25,326 nt of DNA, taken from JBGOUV01 sp041477815. GTDB taxonomy: Bacteria > Acidobacteriota > Terriglobia > Bryobacterales > JACQDG01. The notes under the pieces are model-generated. The model ran no database searches. It saw only the letters and a program-made list of their open reading frames with translations, and was not told where the DNA came from. The DNA lies in NCBI GenBank assembly GCA_041477815.1, contig JBGOUV010000047.1, positions 1-25,326 on the forward strand, given 5' to 3'. This document shows positions 1-7,085 of this stretch, in pieces. Every line of letters begins with the position of its first letter. Positions within the stretch are counted from its first letter, which is position 1. The position numbers and the translations under genes were made by a program.

Positions 1-1321
1 CGCCGGTGCGGTTGAACAGCGTCTCCTCGCCCACCTGCCCGGCCAGGTCGCGCATCTCCGCCGCCGTCACCGCGAACCCCCACGATGAAATGGTGGCCGC
101 CGCCTGCTCCGGCGCCGCCCCCACGATCCCCGCCGGCGCGTTCACCGCGAAGTAGATCCCCGGCGACATCACCGACGCCGCGATGATCGCCATCACCGCC
201 ACGAACGACTCCATCAGCATCGACCCGTACCCTACCGGCCAGGCGTGCCACTCTTTGGTGATCAGCTTCGGCGTCGTCCCCGACGAGATCAGCGAGTGGA
301 ATCCCGAAATTGCCCCGCAGGCGATGGTGATGAAGCAGAACGGGAAAATCTTTCCTGCGAAAATCGGCCCGGTCCCATCCACAAACCGCGTGAACGCCGG
401 CAGCTCGAGCGACGGTCGCAGGACCACGATCCCCGCTGCCAGCAAGCCCACCGTCCCCAGCTTCACAAACGTGCTCAGGTAATCGCGGGGCGCGAGTAGC
501 AGCCACACCGGCAGCGCCGACGCCGCGAAGCCGTACCCGATGACCGCCAACGCCAGCGGCACGGCCCCCAGGGTGAACCACGGCGCCAGCGCCGGATTCT
601 CGGCCACCATCTTCCCGCCCACGATCCCCAGCATGACCAGCACAAACCCGATAGCCGATACTTCCAATACCTTTCCCGGACGCCAGTATCTTAAATACAG
701 TCCCATGAATACCGCGGTCGGCATGGTGGCGGCGATCGTAAAAGTCCCCCAGGGGCTGCCCTTGAGCGCGTTCACCACCACCAGGGCCACCACTGCCAGC
801 AGGATGATCATGATCATCACCACCGACACCAGCGCCGTCCCGCCGCCCAGGCTGCCGATCTCCTCGCGGGCCATCTGGCCGAGCGACTTCCCGTCCCGCC
901 GCAGCGACGCGAACAGGATGACGAAGTCCTGCACCGCGCCCCCCAGCACCCCGCCGGCCACAATCCACAGGATGCCGGGCAGGTAGCCGAACTGCGCCGC
1001 CAGCACCGGACCCACCAGCGGTCCCGGCCCGGCGATGGCCGCAAAGTGATGTCCCAGCACGATCCACTTGTTGGTAGGCACAAAGTCCCGGCCGTTGTTG
1101 AGCCGCTCGGCCGGCGTCGCACGCCGGTCGTCGAGGGCCATCACCTTGGCGGCGATGAACCGCCCGTAAAAGCGGAACCCCAGCAGGTACGTGCAGGCCG
1201 CCGCCGCCACCAGCCACAAGCTGTTGATGTGCTCGCCCCGGTAGAGCGCCACCCCGCCCAGGCACACCGCCGCCGCCGCCGCCACGGCCATCCAGGCCAG
1301 TTTCACCAGTATTGTTTTCAT
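1..1321 (-). CDS. cstA: Carbon starvation protein CstA, N-terminal part (runs off window)
   Basis: This is the first ~440 residues of a CstA-family inner-membrane transporter; the C-terminal part lies beyond base 1. Family members import peptides and/or pyruvate when carbon is short. The translation begins MKTILVKLAWMAVAAAAAVC and contains the family's hallmark stretch: NGRDFVPTNKWIVLGHHF, then AAIAGPGPLVGPVLAAQFGY and GGAVQDFVILFASLRRDGKS. GAISGFHSLISSGTTPK follows near residue 340. Many hydrophobic helices are evident. The start is ATG at 1321-1319, only 8 bases after the stop of the upstream hypothetical gene (1330-2124), so the two are probably co-transcribed. Family assignment is from motif recognition; which substrate is carried cannot be told. 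Confidence 0.93.
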   Translation of the reverse strand, partial: MKTILVKLAWMAVAAAAAVCLGGVALYRGEHINSLWLVAAAACTYLLGFRFYGRFIAAKVMALDDRRATPAERLNNGRDFVPTNKWIVLGHHFAAIAGPGPLVGPVLAAQFGYLPGILWIVAGGVLGGAVQDFVILFASLRRDGKSLGQMAREEIGSLGGGTALVSVVMIMIILLAVVALVVVNALKGSPWGTFTIAATMPTAVFMGLYLRYWRPGKVLEVSAIGFVLVMLGIVGGKMVAENPALAPWFTLGAVPLALAVIGYGFAASALPVWLLLAPRDYLSTFVKLGTVGLLAAGIVVLRPSLELPAFTRFVDGTGPIFAGKIFPFCFITIACGAISGFHSLISSGTTPKLITKEWHAWPVGYGSMLMESFVAVMAIIAASVMSPGIYFAVNAPAGIVGAAPEQAAATISSWGFAVTAAEMRDLAGQVGEETLFNRTG

Positions 1322-1329
1322 AGGCTGTT

Positions 1330-2124
1330 TCAGAATTTGGGAAGAGTCCGCAACATGGACGCCGTCGACCCCCCGCCCGCCAGCTTCACCGAATCGAGCA
1401 CCTGGCGGCTGTTCGCGTGTATGGTCCCGATGTATCGAGTACCCTTGCGATCGATGCCCATCAGAACGACAACATAGGACCGCTCCGGGTACCACAGCAG
1501 CTCGAAGTGGATCTCCGCCGACTCCGGTGTGATCCACTGGTCGCGCGCCGGCGGCCCCAGCTTGCGCGCCACGTCGTGCACGATGTCCTCGCGGGTCAGG
1601 GCCAGATATCGCTGATCGGCGGTGGCCAGCTGCCGCTTTGCCCACCAGTCCTGCGGCCGCGGCAGCCCCTCGAAAGCGAACACCACCACCAGCAGCGTCG
1701 CCGCCACCCCCAGCAGCAGCGCGTACCCGATCATCCGGCCCACCTGCGACTCCGCCGACGGCGGCGGCTCGGGCGGCTCCGGCGCGTCCACCGGTTCCGC
1801 CGCCTTCCGCGCCATGCCCTCCCGAGGCGGCGCCGGCATCGACAGCACCTGGCGGTCGTACGGCCACACCGCTCCCCCCTTCAACTCCAGCTCCTTCTTC
1901 AACCCCACGATCAGGACCGGCTCATCCGCGCTCGAAATGGTCCCAATGTAGAGTCGCGGAATCCACACCTCGTCCCCCGACCTCGAGTTCACCACCTGCA
2001 CCTCGGACCAGGTATCCCGCAGGAAGGTCCATTCGTTATACTCGACGTTCCGGATCGCCGGGTAAAACGAAAACGGGCGGTTTCCGAACGATTCCATCGC
2101 CGAGGTGCTCAACGGCTCGGGCAT
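1330..2124 (-). CDS. Hypothetical single-pass membrane protein (264 aa)
   Basis: I do not recognise the family. The 264-residue protein begins MPEPLSTSAMESFGNRPFSF. An N-terminal cytoplasmic part (~1-105) with segments such as EVWIPRLYIGTISSADEPV resembles a short beta-rich domain. A proline/acidic linker (~108-124) and one clear transmembrane helix at ~131-151 (MIGYALLLGVAATLLVVVFA) follow. The C-terminal ~110-residue domain contains FELLWYPERSYVVVLMGID. The ATG at 2124 is chosen because upstream residues in this frame are glycine-rich shadow translation of the midA region. A TATACT motif lies 11 bases before the start. It lies between midA and cstA on the same strand, suggesting an operon. 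Secretion or envelope function is only an inference from the TM helix. Confidence 0.75.
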   Translation of the reverse strand: MPEPLSTSAMESFGNRPFSFYPAIRNVEYNEWTFLRDTWSEVQVVNSRSGDEVWIPRLYIGTISSADEPVLIVGLKKELELKGGAVWPYDRQVLSMPAPPREGMARKAAEPVDAPEPPEPPPSAESQVGRMIGYALLLGVAATLLVVVFAFEGLPRPQDWWAKRQLATADQRYLALTREDIVHDVARKLGPPARDQWITPESAEIHFELLWYPERSYVVVLMGIDRKGTRYIGTIHANSRQVLDSVKLAGGGSTASMLRTLPKF

Positions 2125-2162
2125 GTGCTGTCTCGAGTATATAACAGGCTGTGAAAACTCCC

Positions 2163-3122
2163 CTACCGCCGCAACACCACCACCCGGAACGTCTCCCCCA
2201 TACCGTAGAGCAGCGTCTTGAGCGCCATGCGTCGCCGGTGGGCCTCCTGCTCGCCCGACGCCGCCAGCGCCGAGGCAAATTGATCCCGCTCCCCGACCGC
2301 CAGCAGAAACCGCGCCTGCGATTCGATCGGCAGCGCCCGCAAACCCAGCTCCTCGGCGCGCTCCACCAGCGGCGTGAACGCCACGTGCGCCGTAATGTCC
2401 CGCTCTCCGGGCTCGGCCAGGACGTCTTCCACCGCCGAATGGCGGCAGTACCCCATCAGCGATCCCGCCGGAAACCGCCCCCTTTCCCCCGCTGTGTATC
2501 CATAGTCGATAGCCAGCACGTACCCCCGCTCCAGACACCCGGCGATCCGTTCCATCCACCGCAAGGCCTCGAGGCCCGCCTCCGCCACCTCTCCCGCTTC
2601 CGGCTACCGCGCATACCGCTCCAAGTACTCCTCCACCGGGCCGCCGGACAGTTCCCCCTCCACCCAACAGAATCGCTCGCCCTGCAGGCCCACGTAACGC
2701 TCCCGCCAGCGCCCCCCGTCCCAGCGCGCCACGTGCACCGGCAGGGCGTCGAAGAACTCGTTCGAAAACACCACCCCCCGCACTCGCTCCGGCAGTTCCC
2801 CCCGCTGCCGTTCCACCTCCAGGTACGGCACGCCCGGCAGGGCCTCCCGCACCACCTGCGCCGTCTCCCCGCGTCCGGCCCCCAGCTCCACCACGGTGAA
2901 GTCCTCCACCCCCAGCTCCTCGCGCCAGGCCCTCATCTGCGCGGCGATCAGCCGCCCGAACACCGGCTGCAACTGGGCATTGGTGTAGTAGTCCCCAGCC
3001 ATCCCGAAAGGATCCCGCGCCCGGCAGTAGTAACCCCTCTCCGGGTGATACAGGGCCAGCTCCATGAACCGGGCGAAGGGAATCGGCCCCCGCCGCTCAA
3101 TCTCGTCGCGGATTTCCCTCAT
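2163..3122 (-). pseudogene. MidA-type SAM-dependent methyltransferase interrupted by an in-frame TAG
   Basis: Two blocks in one reading frame make a 319-residue DUF185/COG1565 (MidA/NDUFAF7-like) methyltransferase, separated by a TAG at 2606-2604. The N-terminal block starts MREIRDEIERRGPIPFARFM, has LYHPERGYY and GDYYTNAQLQPVFGRLIA, and the SAM-binding VVELGAGRGE, then VVFSNEFFDALPVH. The C-terminal block has GYVLAIDYGYTAGER, MGYCRHS and GERDITAHVAFTPL, all typical of the family. Family members methylate an arginine in respiratory complex I subunits in mitochondria; bacterial roles are less clear. The TAG falls in a variable linker after residue 172. The start ATG overlaps the upstream gene's TGA (ATGA). 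A nonsense mutation or sequence error is likeliest; amber readthrough is possible. Family assignment is firm, intactness is not. Confidence 0.85.
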
Positions 3123-3385
3123 TCCTGCATCTGCGGCGTGCGCGCGAACATCTCGACAATGTAATCATGCATCCCGTCGTAGAGCAGCCGCTGAAAGGTC
3201 CACGGAAACTGCGCGCTCTCGAAGTCCCGCTCGTGCAGCGGCAGATAGTAGGTATGCAATCCCAGGCCCGGCGCCTTACACTCGATCACCAGCTCGACCT
3301 GCCCGAGGTGTTCCCGCGCCGAAAACTCCAGCAGCGGATGCTCGTACCGCCGCGCTTCGGCCTGGGCCATTTCAAGTCGAGTCAT
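3119..3385 (-). CDS. Small hypothetical protein (88 aa) coupled to midA
   Basis: The family is not recognised. The 88-residue protein starts MTRLEMAQAEARRYEHPLLE, has no membrane segment or signal peptide, and is rich in charged and aromatic residues (FPWTFQRLLYDGMHDYIVEM near the C-terminus). An alternative start is the internal Met at residue 6. The stop codon TGA overlaps the midA ATG in the arrangement ATGA, so the two genes are probably translationally coupled. That makes this the first gene of the leftward operon ending in cstA. It is divergent from the metallopeptidase gene, with only 24 bases between the two starts. Support as a real gene rests on the overlap and the fit of the frame, not on homology. 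Confidence 0.65.
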   Translation of the reverse strand: MTRLEMAQAEARRYEHPLLEFSAREHLGQVELVIECKAPGLGLHTYYLPLHERDFESAQFPWTFQRLLYDGMHDYIVEMFARTPQMQE

Positions 3386-3389
3386 CCAG

Positions 3390-3409
3390 CACCAGCATAC
3401 AATAGAGGT
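3390..3409. promoter_or_regulatory. Compact divergent promoter region with leaderless-type -10 box
   Basis: Only 24 bases separate the divergent starts at 3385 (minus) and 3410 (plus). On the plus strand TACAAT at 3398-3403 sits exactly 6 bases before the ATG at 3410, the spacing expected when transcription begins at the start codon. On the minus strand the same bases read ATTGTA, and TATGCT lies 8 bases before the ATG at 3385. No clear -35 hexamer or Shine-Dalgarno sequence was found for either gene. The call is inferred from sequence only. Confidence 0.5.
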
Positions 3410-3850
3410 ATGCACCACCGGGACTTCGAGCGGCTGGTCGCGCAGGCCTGGAAGCGCATCCCCCGCGAGTTTCGCGACCGCGTGGAGAACGTCGCCATCG
3501 TGGTCGAGCCCGAGCCCACCCACTCCCAGCTCCGCCAGGCCGGCGTCCCCCGGAGCGATACCCTGCTCGGCCTCTACCAGGGCGTCCCCCTCACCCAGCG
3601 CGGCTCCTGGTATCAAATGGTGCTGCCCGACAAGATTTCCCTGTTTCAGGGCCCCCTCGAGCGGGAGGCCCATAACCCGGAAGACCTTCCCCGCGTAATC
3701 TATGAGACGCTGTGGCACGAGCTAGCCCACTACTTCGGCATGTCCGAAGGACAGGTGCGGGCCGCCGAGCGCCGGCGTCGCCGAACGGAGCGTACCCATG
3801 TCCAGAACCCTCTTCGCAACGTTGATCCTGTCGGCGGCGACGGCACTTAG
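3410..3850 (+). CDS. Zincin-like metallopeptidase (MMP/COG3824 family)
   Basis: A 146-residue protein of the small bacterial zincin-like metallopeptidase family (PF06262-type). It begins MHHRDFERLVAQAWKRIPRE and carries the zinc motif HELAHYFGMSE at ~103-113 (HExxHxxxxxE), preceded by the family-typical LPRVIYETLW. DTLLGLYQGVPLTQRG and LPDKISLFQGPLE are also characteristic. No signal peptide is seen, so it is probably cytoplasmic; physiological substrates of this family are poorly known. The last ~25 residues are arginine-rich and then out of family character because the frame runs 53 bases into the downstream tlpA-like gene before a TAG. Translation may start on a leaderless mRNA, since TACAAT lies 6 bases before the ATG and no Shine-Dalgarno sequence is present. 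Confidence 0.85.
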   Translation: MHHRDFERLVAQAWKRIPREFRDRVENVAIVVEPEPTHSQLRQAGVPRSDTLLGLYQGVPLTQRGSWYQMVLPDKISLFQGPLEREAHNPEDLPRVIYETLWHELAHYFGMSEGQVRAAERRRRRTERTHVQNPLRNVDPVGGDGT

Positions 3851-4571
3851 CCTGCCCGCATCCACTACGGTCACGATCGGCCAACCCCTCCCCGCCTTCT
3901 CGGTCAACACCATCCACGGCGCCCGTCTGGACATCGCCTCTCTCCGCGGCAAACGGGTGCTCGTCTTTATGTGGGCCTCCTGGTGACTGTGCCGCGAACA
4001 ACTGCCGGTCTGGCAGGCCTTCTACGAAAAGCATAAGGCGGAAAACTTCGAGCTGGTAGCCGTAGCCATGGACGCCGCCGGCCCCGACCAGCCCCGCCAG
4101 TTCTACGACCGGCACCAGGTGACCTTCACCCGCGCCGTCGACCACTCCGACGCCCTCTGGGAGACCCTCGACTTCCAGGTAGTCCCCAACGGTATCTACC
4201 TCGACGAGCAAGGCATCGTCCGCTACGCCAAGTTCGGCGGCTTCGAAGCCCGCGATCCCGACGATGTCGCGGCCATCGAACGCCTCCTCGCCTCGTCGCC
4301 TCAGTCGCCGCCTCTCCCCGTCGCCTCCCCCGCTCCGGTCGCCCCAGGCCCCGCGCGCCAACTGTTCCAGCGCGGCGTCGAGGCTCTGCAGAAGGGCGAC
4401 AAAACCGCCGCCGCCCAATACTGGCGCCAAGCCCTCCGGGCCGATCCCAACAACCTCGTCATCCGCAAACAGATCTGGGCCCTGGAGCACCCCGAGCAGT
4501 TCTACCCCAAGATCAACCCGGACTGGCAGCGGCAGCAGTTAGCGGAGGAAAGGAAGGAGCAGGGGCGATAG
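3798..4571 (+). CDS. Secreted TlpA/thioredoxin-like protein with in-frame TGA: candidate selenoprotein
   Basis: Read through one TGA, this frame gives a 257-residue redoxin. A signal peptide (MSRTLFATLILSAATALSLP) precedes GQPLPAFSVNTIHGARLDIA and the thioredoxin strand RVLVFMWASW. The redox site then reads W-[TGA, residue 63]-L-C65-R-E-Q-L-P, where relatives have W-C-x-x-C-R. The fold continues with FELVAVAMDAAG, the cis-proline loop FQVVPNGIYLDEQG (Pro130) and a C-terminal TPR-like segment with FQRGVEALQKGDKTAAAQYW. Coding character is the same before and after the TGA for ~190 codons, ending at TAG. A GGTC-loop hairpin lies 16-30 bases after the TGA. The likely role is periplasmic thiol/disulfide exchange. 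Spacing would be UxC rather than CxxC, which is unusual. A nonsense mutation or a base-call error remains possible. Confidence 0.75.
4002..4016 (+). promoter_or_regulatory. Candidate bacterial SECIS hairpin downstream of TGA 3984-3986
   Basis: CTGCC (4002-4006) and GGCAG (4012-4016) form a perfect 5-bp stem closing the loop GGTCT (4007-4011). The loop begins 20 bases after the TGA. Bacterial SECIS elements sit immediately downstream of the UGA within the coding region and present G and U in a small apical loop to SelB; the E. coli fdhF loop is GGUC. Both position and loop fit. A short GC-rich hairpin can also arise by chance in DNA of this composition, so this supports but does not prove recoding. 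Confidence 0.55.
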
Positions 4572-4619
4572 AAACACGCAGGACCGCGTCCCCGAGGTGG
4601 GCAGTGCTATTCTTGTTCA

Positions 4620-5216
4620 TTGGCAATGCAGACACGCTCAGACGTAAGCGATAAGGTGATTCACTTTACCAGTGGTGAACCTGATGCGGCGTTTTCCAAG
4701 CTGCACTCGATCATTGCCGAACGTCGGCTGGTCGCTGGTAATCTGATAATTCGCGGTGGCTATCGGTGTGTCTGCTTCACTGAAGCACCACTATCCGCCG
4801 TCGCGAACGGGTTCGTCAATCGCATTCCCTGGAACCGATACGCACCATTCGGTTTGATGTTCTACAAGACATGGATATTCGCCAGGGGCGGTAGACCCGT
4901 GATCTATCAACCCGCGTGCGATTTCGAAGGGTTGCCTGCGGAGATACGCTGGCGTCATGTGCGTTACGAACCGATTACGAATCCGCCAATCGACTTTACT
5001 TGGGAGCGGGAATGGAGACTGCCTTGCGATGAGTTGACCTTTTCCCCAGCGGAGCCTGTCATCGTTGTGCCGAACGGAGAATGGGTCTCTTATCTGCTCG
5101 ATGTTCACAGCAGTGAGCAGGACATGGTTGTCGAAGCGTATGAGACCGCGTTTGAGCGCGAAATCGCCGAACAATTAAGGAATCCCTTTCGATGGCGAAT
5201 CGTCACACTCGGATGA
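4620..5216 (+). CDS. Hypothetical protein, possibly acquired (198 aa)
   Basis: The family is not recognised with confidence. The protein contains VIHFTSGEPDAAFSKLHSII, an aromatic/cysteine motif CVCFTEAPLSAVANGFVNRI, and WEREWRLP near residue 135. That layout loosely recalls phage-defence or ART-like small proteins of the AbiGi/DUF2971 type, but this is a weak resemblance. No signal peptide or membrane helix is seen. The TTG at 4620 is preferred: TATTCT (4608-4613) lies exactly 6 bases before it, the pattern seen at other likely leaderless starts here. The alternative is ATG at 4626; neither has a Shine-Dalgarno sequence. Its base composition is visibly less GC-rich than its neighbours and codon choice is more mixed, suggesting horizontal acquisition. 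It stops at TGA. Confidence 0.7.
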   Translation: MAMQTRSDVSDKVIHFTSGEPDAAFSKLHSIIAERRLVAGNLIIRGGYRCVCFTEAPLSAVANGFVNRIPWNRYAPFGLMFYKTWIFARGGRPVIYQPACDFEGLPAEIRWRHVRYEPITNPPIDFTWEREWRLPCDELTFSPAEPVIVVPNGEWVSYLLDVHSSEQDMVVEAYETAFEREIAEQLRNPFRWRIVTLG

Positions 5217-5417
5217 GCAGTTTCGCTCGGATAGCGCCGGCTCAATGGAAGAAAATGGAAGAAAAGATCTTGGCGACGAGGTGGCGGACTCAAATCCGGA
5301 CGGGCGAGCCAACTTGAGATCCTCAGCCTGCTTACATCGAACGCCGGTTCGCACGCCGAACCAGAAGAAAGCCCGTGTCGTTGCTGACTGCCAATCAGAC
5401 ATAGGCTCTACCTCGGC
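5217..5417. other. Non-coding junction region with tRNA-like half and small hairpin
   Basis: No convincing gene lies in these ~200 bases. Visible structure: a tandem TGGAAGAAAA repeat (5246-5265); a segment at 5257-5299 that can be drawn as the 5' half of a tRNA with a UCA triplet in the anticodon-like loop; and a hairpin GGTTCG-CACGC-CGAACC at about 5346-5362. It sits between the lower-GC gene and a truncated kinase, so it looks like a recombination junction. Confidence 0.4.
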
Positions 5418-5558
5418 CTACTGCTCCGCGGAAATCTTGATAGCAACAATACGATCGAGCCGCGTGTCGCGCGCCTTCCACACCTGCCCCATGCCGCCCG
5501 CGCCAATGCGCGAAAGAATTTCGTACGGTCCGAGTTTTGCGCCCGGCTTCAGTTCCAT
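5418..5558 (-). pseudogene. Truncated N-terminus of a Ser/Thr protein kinase
   Basis: A 46-codon fragment starts ATG at 5558 and reads MELKPGAKLGPYEILSRIGA then GGMGQVWKARDTRLDRIVAI and KISAEQ, followed by TAG. This is the start of a bacterial Hanks-type (PknB-like) kinase: the glycine-rich ATP loop IGAGGMGQV and the VAIK lysine motif are present, while everything after kinase subdomain II is missing. Sequence after the TAG (in any frame) has no kinase features. The fragment lies 9 bases after the amidohydrolase stop, same strand. It is a remnant, presumably cut by recombination or insertion at about 5420; the full-length version would be expected elsewhere or may have been lost. Such kinases are abundant in Solibacter-type acidobacteria. 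Confidence 0.75.
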
Positions 5559-5567
5559 GGAAGTGAA

Positions 5568-7067
5568 CTAGTCCTCCGCCCGGACCCACCCATACGCCCC
5601 ATTCCCCCGCAAACCGCCCTCCTCCAGGTACGCCGTCTTCGCCCGCGTCAGGGCGTCCTCCGGCAGCGCCTTCCGCTGCTTCTTCACGTCGATGCCGTAC
5701 ACCCGCGCCGCGTTCAGCCCGAAAATCCTGGCCTTATCATCCTTGGTCAGCTTCTTGTATCCGAACTTCTCGCACAGTTCGTCCGAGATCTGGAAGCGCT
5801 TGAAAGCGTCGATGACCCATTGGGGCGAGCCCCACCAGAGGCAGTCGGTGCCCCAAATGACATGGTCCGCACCGTAATACTTAAGGTTCTTCCCCATCCC
5901 GTGCATGGCCATGGCCGGGTTGGCGATCACCAGCGGGCCGAAAAAGCTGCCGATCTCGCAGTACACATTATTGATCTTCGGGTTCCGCCGCTTGATACCC
6001 ATCAGGACGTCGTGCCAGGCGAAGTCGCCGGTGGTCGGGTCGAAGCTCTCTTGAAACTCCGGCTCGCTGGTCCCGTGCTGGAGCGCCGAGTGATAGATGA
6101 TGAAGGTCAGGTCCGGGTTGTTCAAGGCCGCCTTCTCGACGTCCTTGGGGTTGGCCAGGTGACCCAGCGTGCGCGACTGGTAGGAGTAACCCTTATGCAC
6201 ACTGAATATCTTCATGCCGCGCTTGCGGGATTCCTCGTAGAACCAGGCCGCCTTGTCGTCATCGAGCTGGAACCCGCCCCCCGACTGGCCCGGGTCGCTA
6301 TGGCAATACCACTTCCAGGACGCGATCCCGTACTGCTTCAGCTCGCGGTCCATCTGCTCGAAGGTGGCCGCCCGATCGAGCTTGTTGGCCGCACGGTCCC
6401 AGTAATGGTTAGGAGCCAGGTTGCCCTGGCACACGGCCCGCACCGAGCCCGACAGCTCGTTGATCTCCCGGGCCGCCTGCGACATCAGCCAGCTCGGCAG
6501 GATGCCGCCCCGCCGGTCGCGCCCTTCGGGGACCTGGCCCGCGGCGTCGCGCAGGATCTCGCGGCCCGGCACCCCCGAGACGACGATCATGTCGGTTTCG
6601 CTGTCGAAGAAAATCTCCTTGAGGAAGTTCTTGTACCCATAAGCCGCGGCGTCGTTGGTCAGGCTGAAGCCCATGTTCTTGACGAACTCGCTGTTGCGGA
6701 AGTTCAGCGCCAGGCCGTTGGTGAAGTGGGTCTGGACGTCCAGGACGAAGTACTCGCCCTTCGGCCACTTCTCCTCGGCGGCGGCCGGCTCCAGGGCCTC
6801 GGCTTCCTCTATCTCGAATGCCTTGCCGTATACCTGGTTCATAGCCAGCCAGCACGTGGCCAGCCCCATGGAGCTGCCCATGAACCGCCGCCGGTCCATC
6901 CCCAGCTTCTTGGACTTTGCGGCGGCCATCTCGCCGATCAGGTACTCCACGTGTTTCTGCCGCTGGTTCTGGGGACGCGGGATGAACTCCTCGTTGGAAA
7001 CCATTTGCGTGGGCACCGGCGAGTCGACGCCCTTCTGCAAGTCCCGCTGAATCTTACGAGTCCACAT
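5568..7067 (-). CDS. Amidohydrolase (Amidohydro_2, metal-dependent TIM-barrel) with internal Tat-like signal
   Basis: A 499-residue amidohydrolase-2 family protein (PF04909 type). Fold and metal-site landmarks are FVLDVQTHFTN near the N-terminal side, MKIFSVHKGYSY and TFIIYHSALQHG in mid-barrel, and HVIWGTDCLWWGSPQWVIDA near the C-terminus, whose Asp is the usual last ligand. Residues 58-80 (DRRRFMGSSMGLATCWLAM) look like a twin-arginine signal, but a ~57-residue extension precedes it, which is unusual. ATG at 7067 is well supported by the Shine-Dalgarno GGAGGA just upstream; an internal Met at residue 57 would give a conventional Tat precursor. The gene begins 18 bases after pmbA ends and is the last gene of the tldD-pmbA operon. 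The substrate is not predictable. Confidence 0.88.
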   Translation of the reverse strand: MWTRKIQRDLQKGVDSPVPTQMVSNEEFIPRPQNQRQKHVEYLIGEMAAAKSKKLGMDRRRFMGSSMGLATCWLAMNQVYGKAFEIEEAEALEPAAAEEKWPKGEYFVLDVQTHFTNGLALNFRNSEFVKNMGFSLTNDAAAYGYKNFLKEIFFDSETDMIVVSGVPGREILRDAAGQVPEGRDRRGGILPSWLMSQAAREINELSGSVRAVCQGNLAPNHYWDRAANKLDRAATFEQMDRELKQYGIASWKWYCHSDPGQSGGGFQLDDDKAAWFYEESRKRGMKIFSVHKGYSYQSRTLGHLANPKDVEKAALNNPDLTFIIYHSALQHGTSEPEFQESFDPTTGDFAWHDVLMGIKRRNPKINNVYCEIGSFFGPLVIANPAMAMHGMGKNLKYYGADHVIWGTDCLWWGSPQWVIDAFKRFQISDELCEKFGYKKLTKDDKARIFGLNAARVYGIDVKKQRKALPEDALTRAKTAYLEEGGLRGNGAYGWVRAED

Positions 7068-7085
7068 CAGCTCCTCCTGGGGCGG

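Noticed and set aside
3119..5216. Genome-wide reassignment of UGA or UAG
   Set aside because: Neighbouring genes end cleanly at TGA (3119, 5214) and TAG (3848, 4569, 5568), so both are normal stops here.
5257..5362. Complete tRNA-Sec gene downstream of the candidate selenoprotein
   Set aside because: Only a 5' half can be drawn. The T-loop consensus, a long variable arm and a 3' strand complementary to GGAAGAAA are all missing, and the hairpin at 5346-5362 does not have a T-loop sequence.
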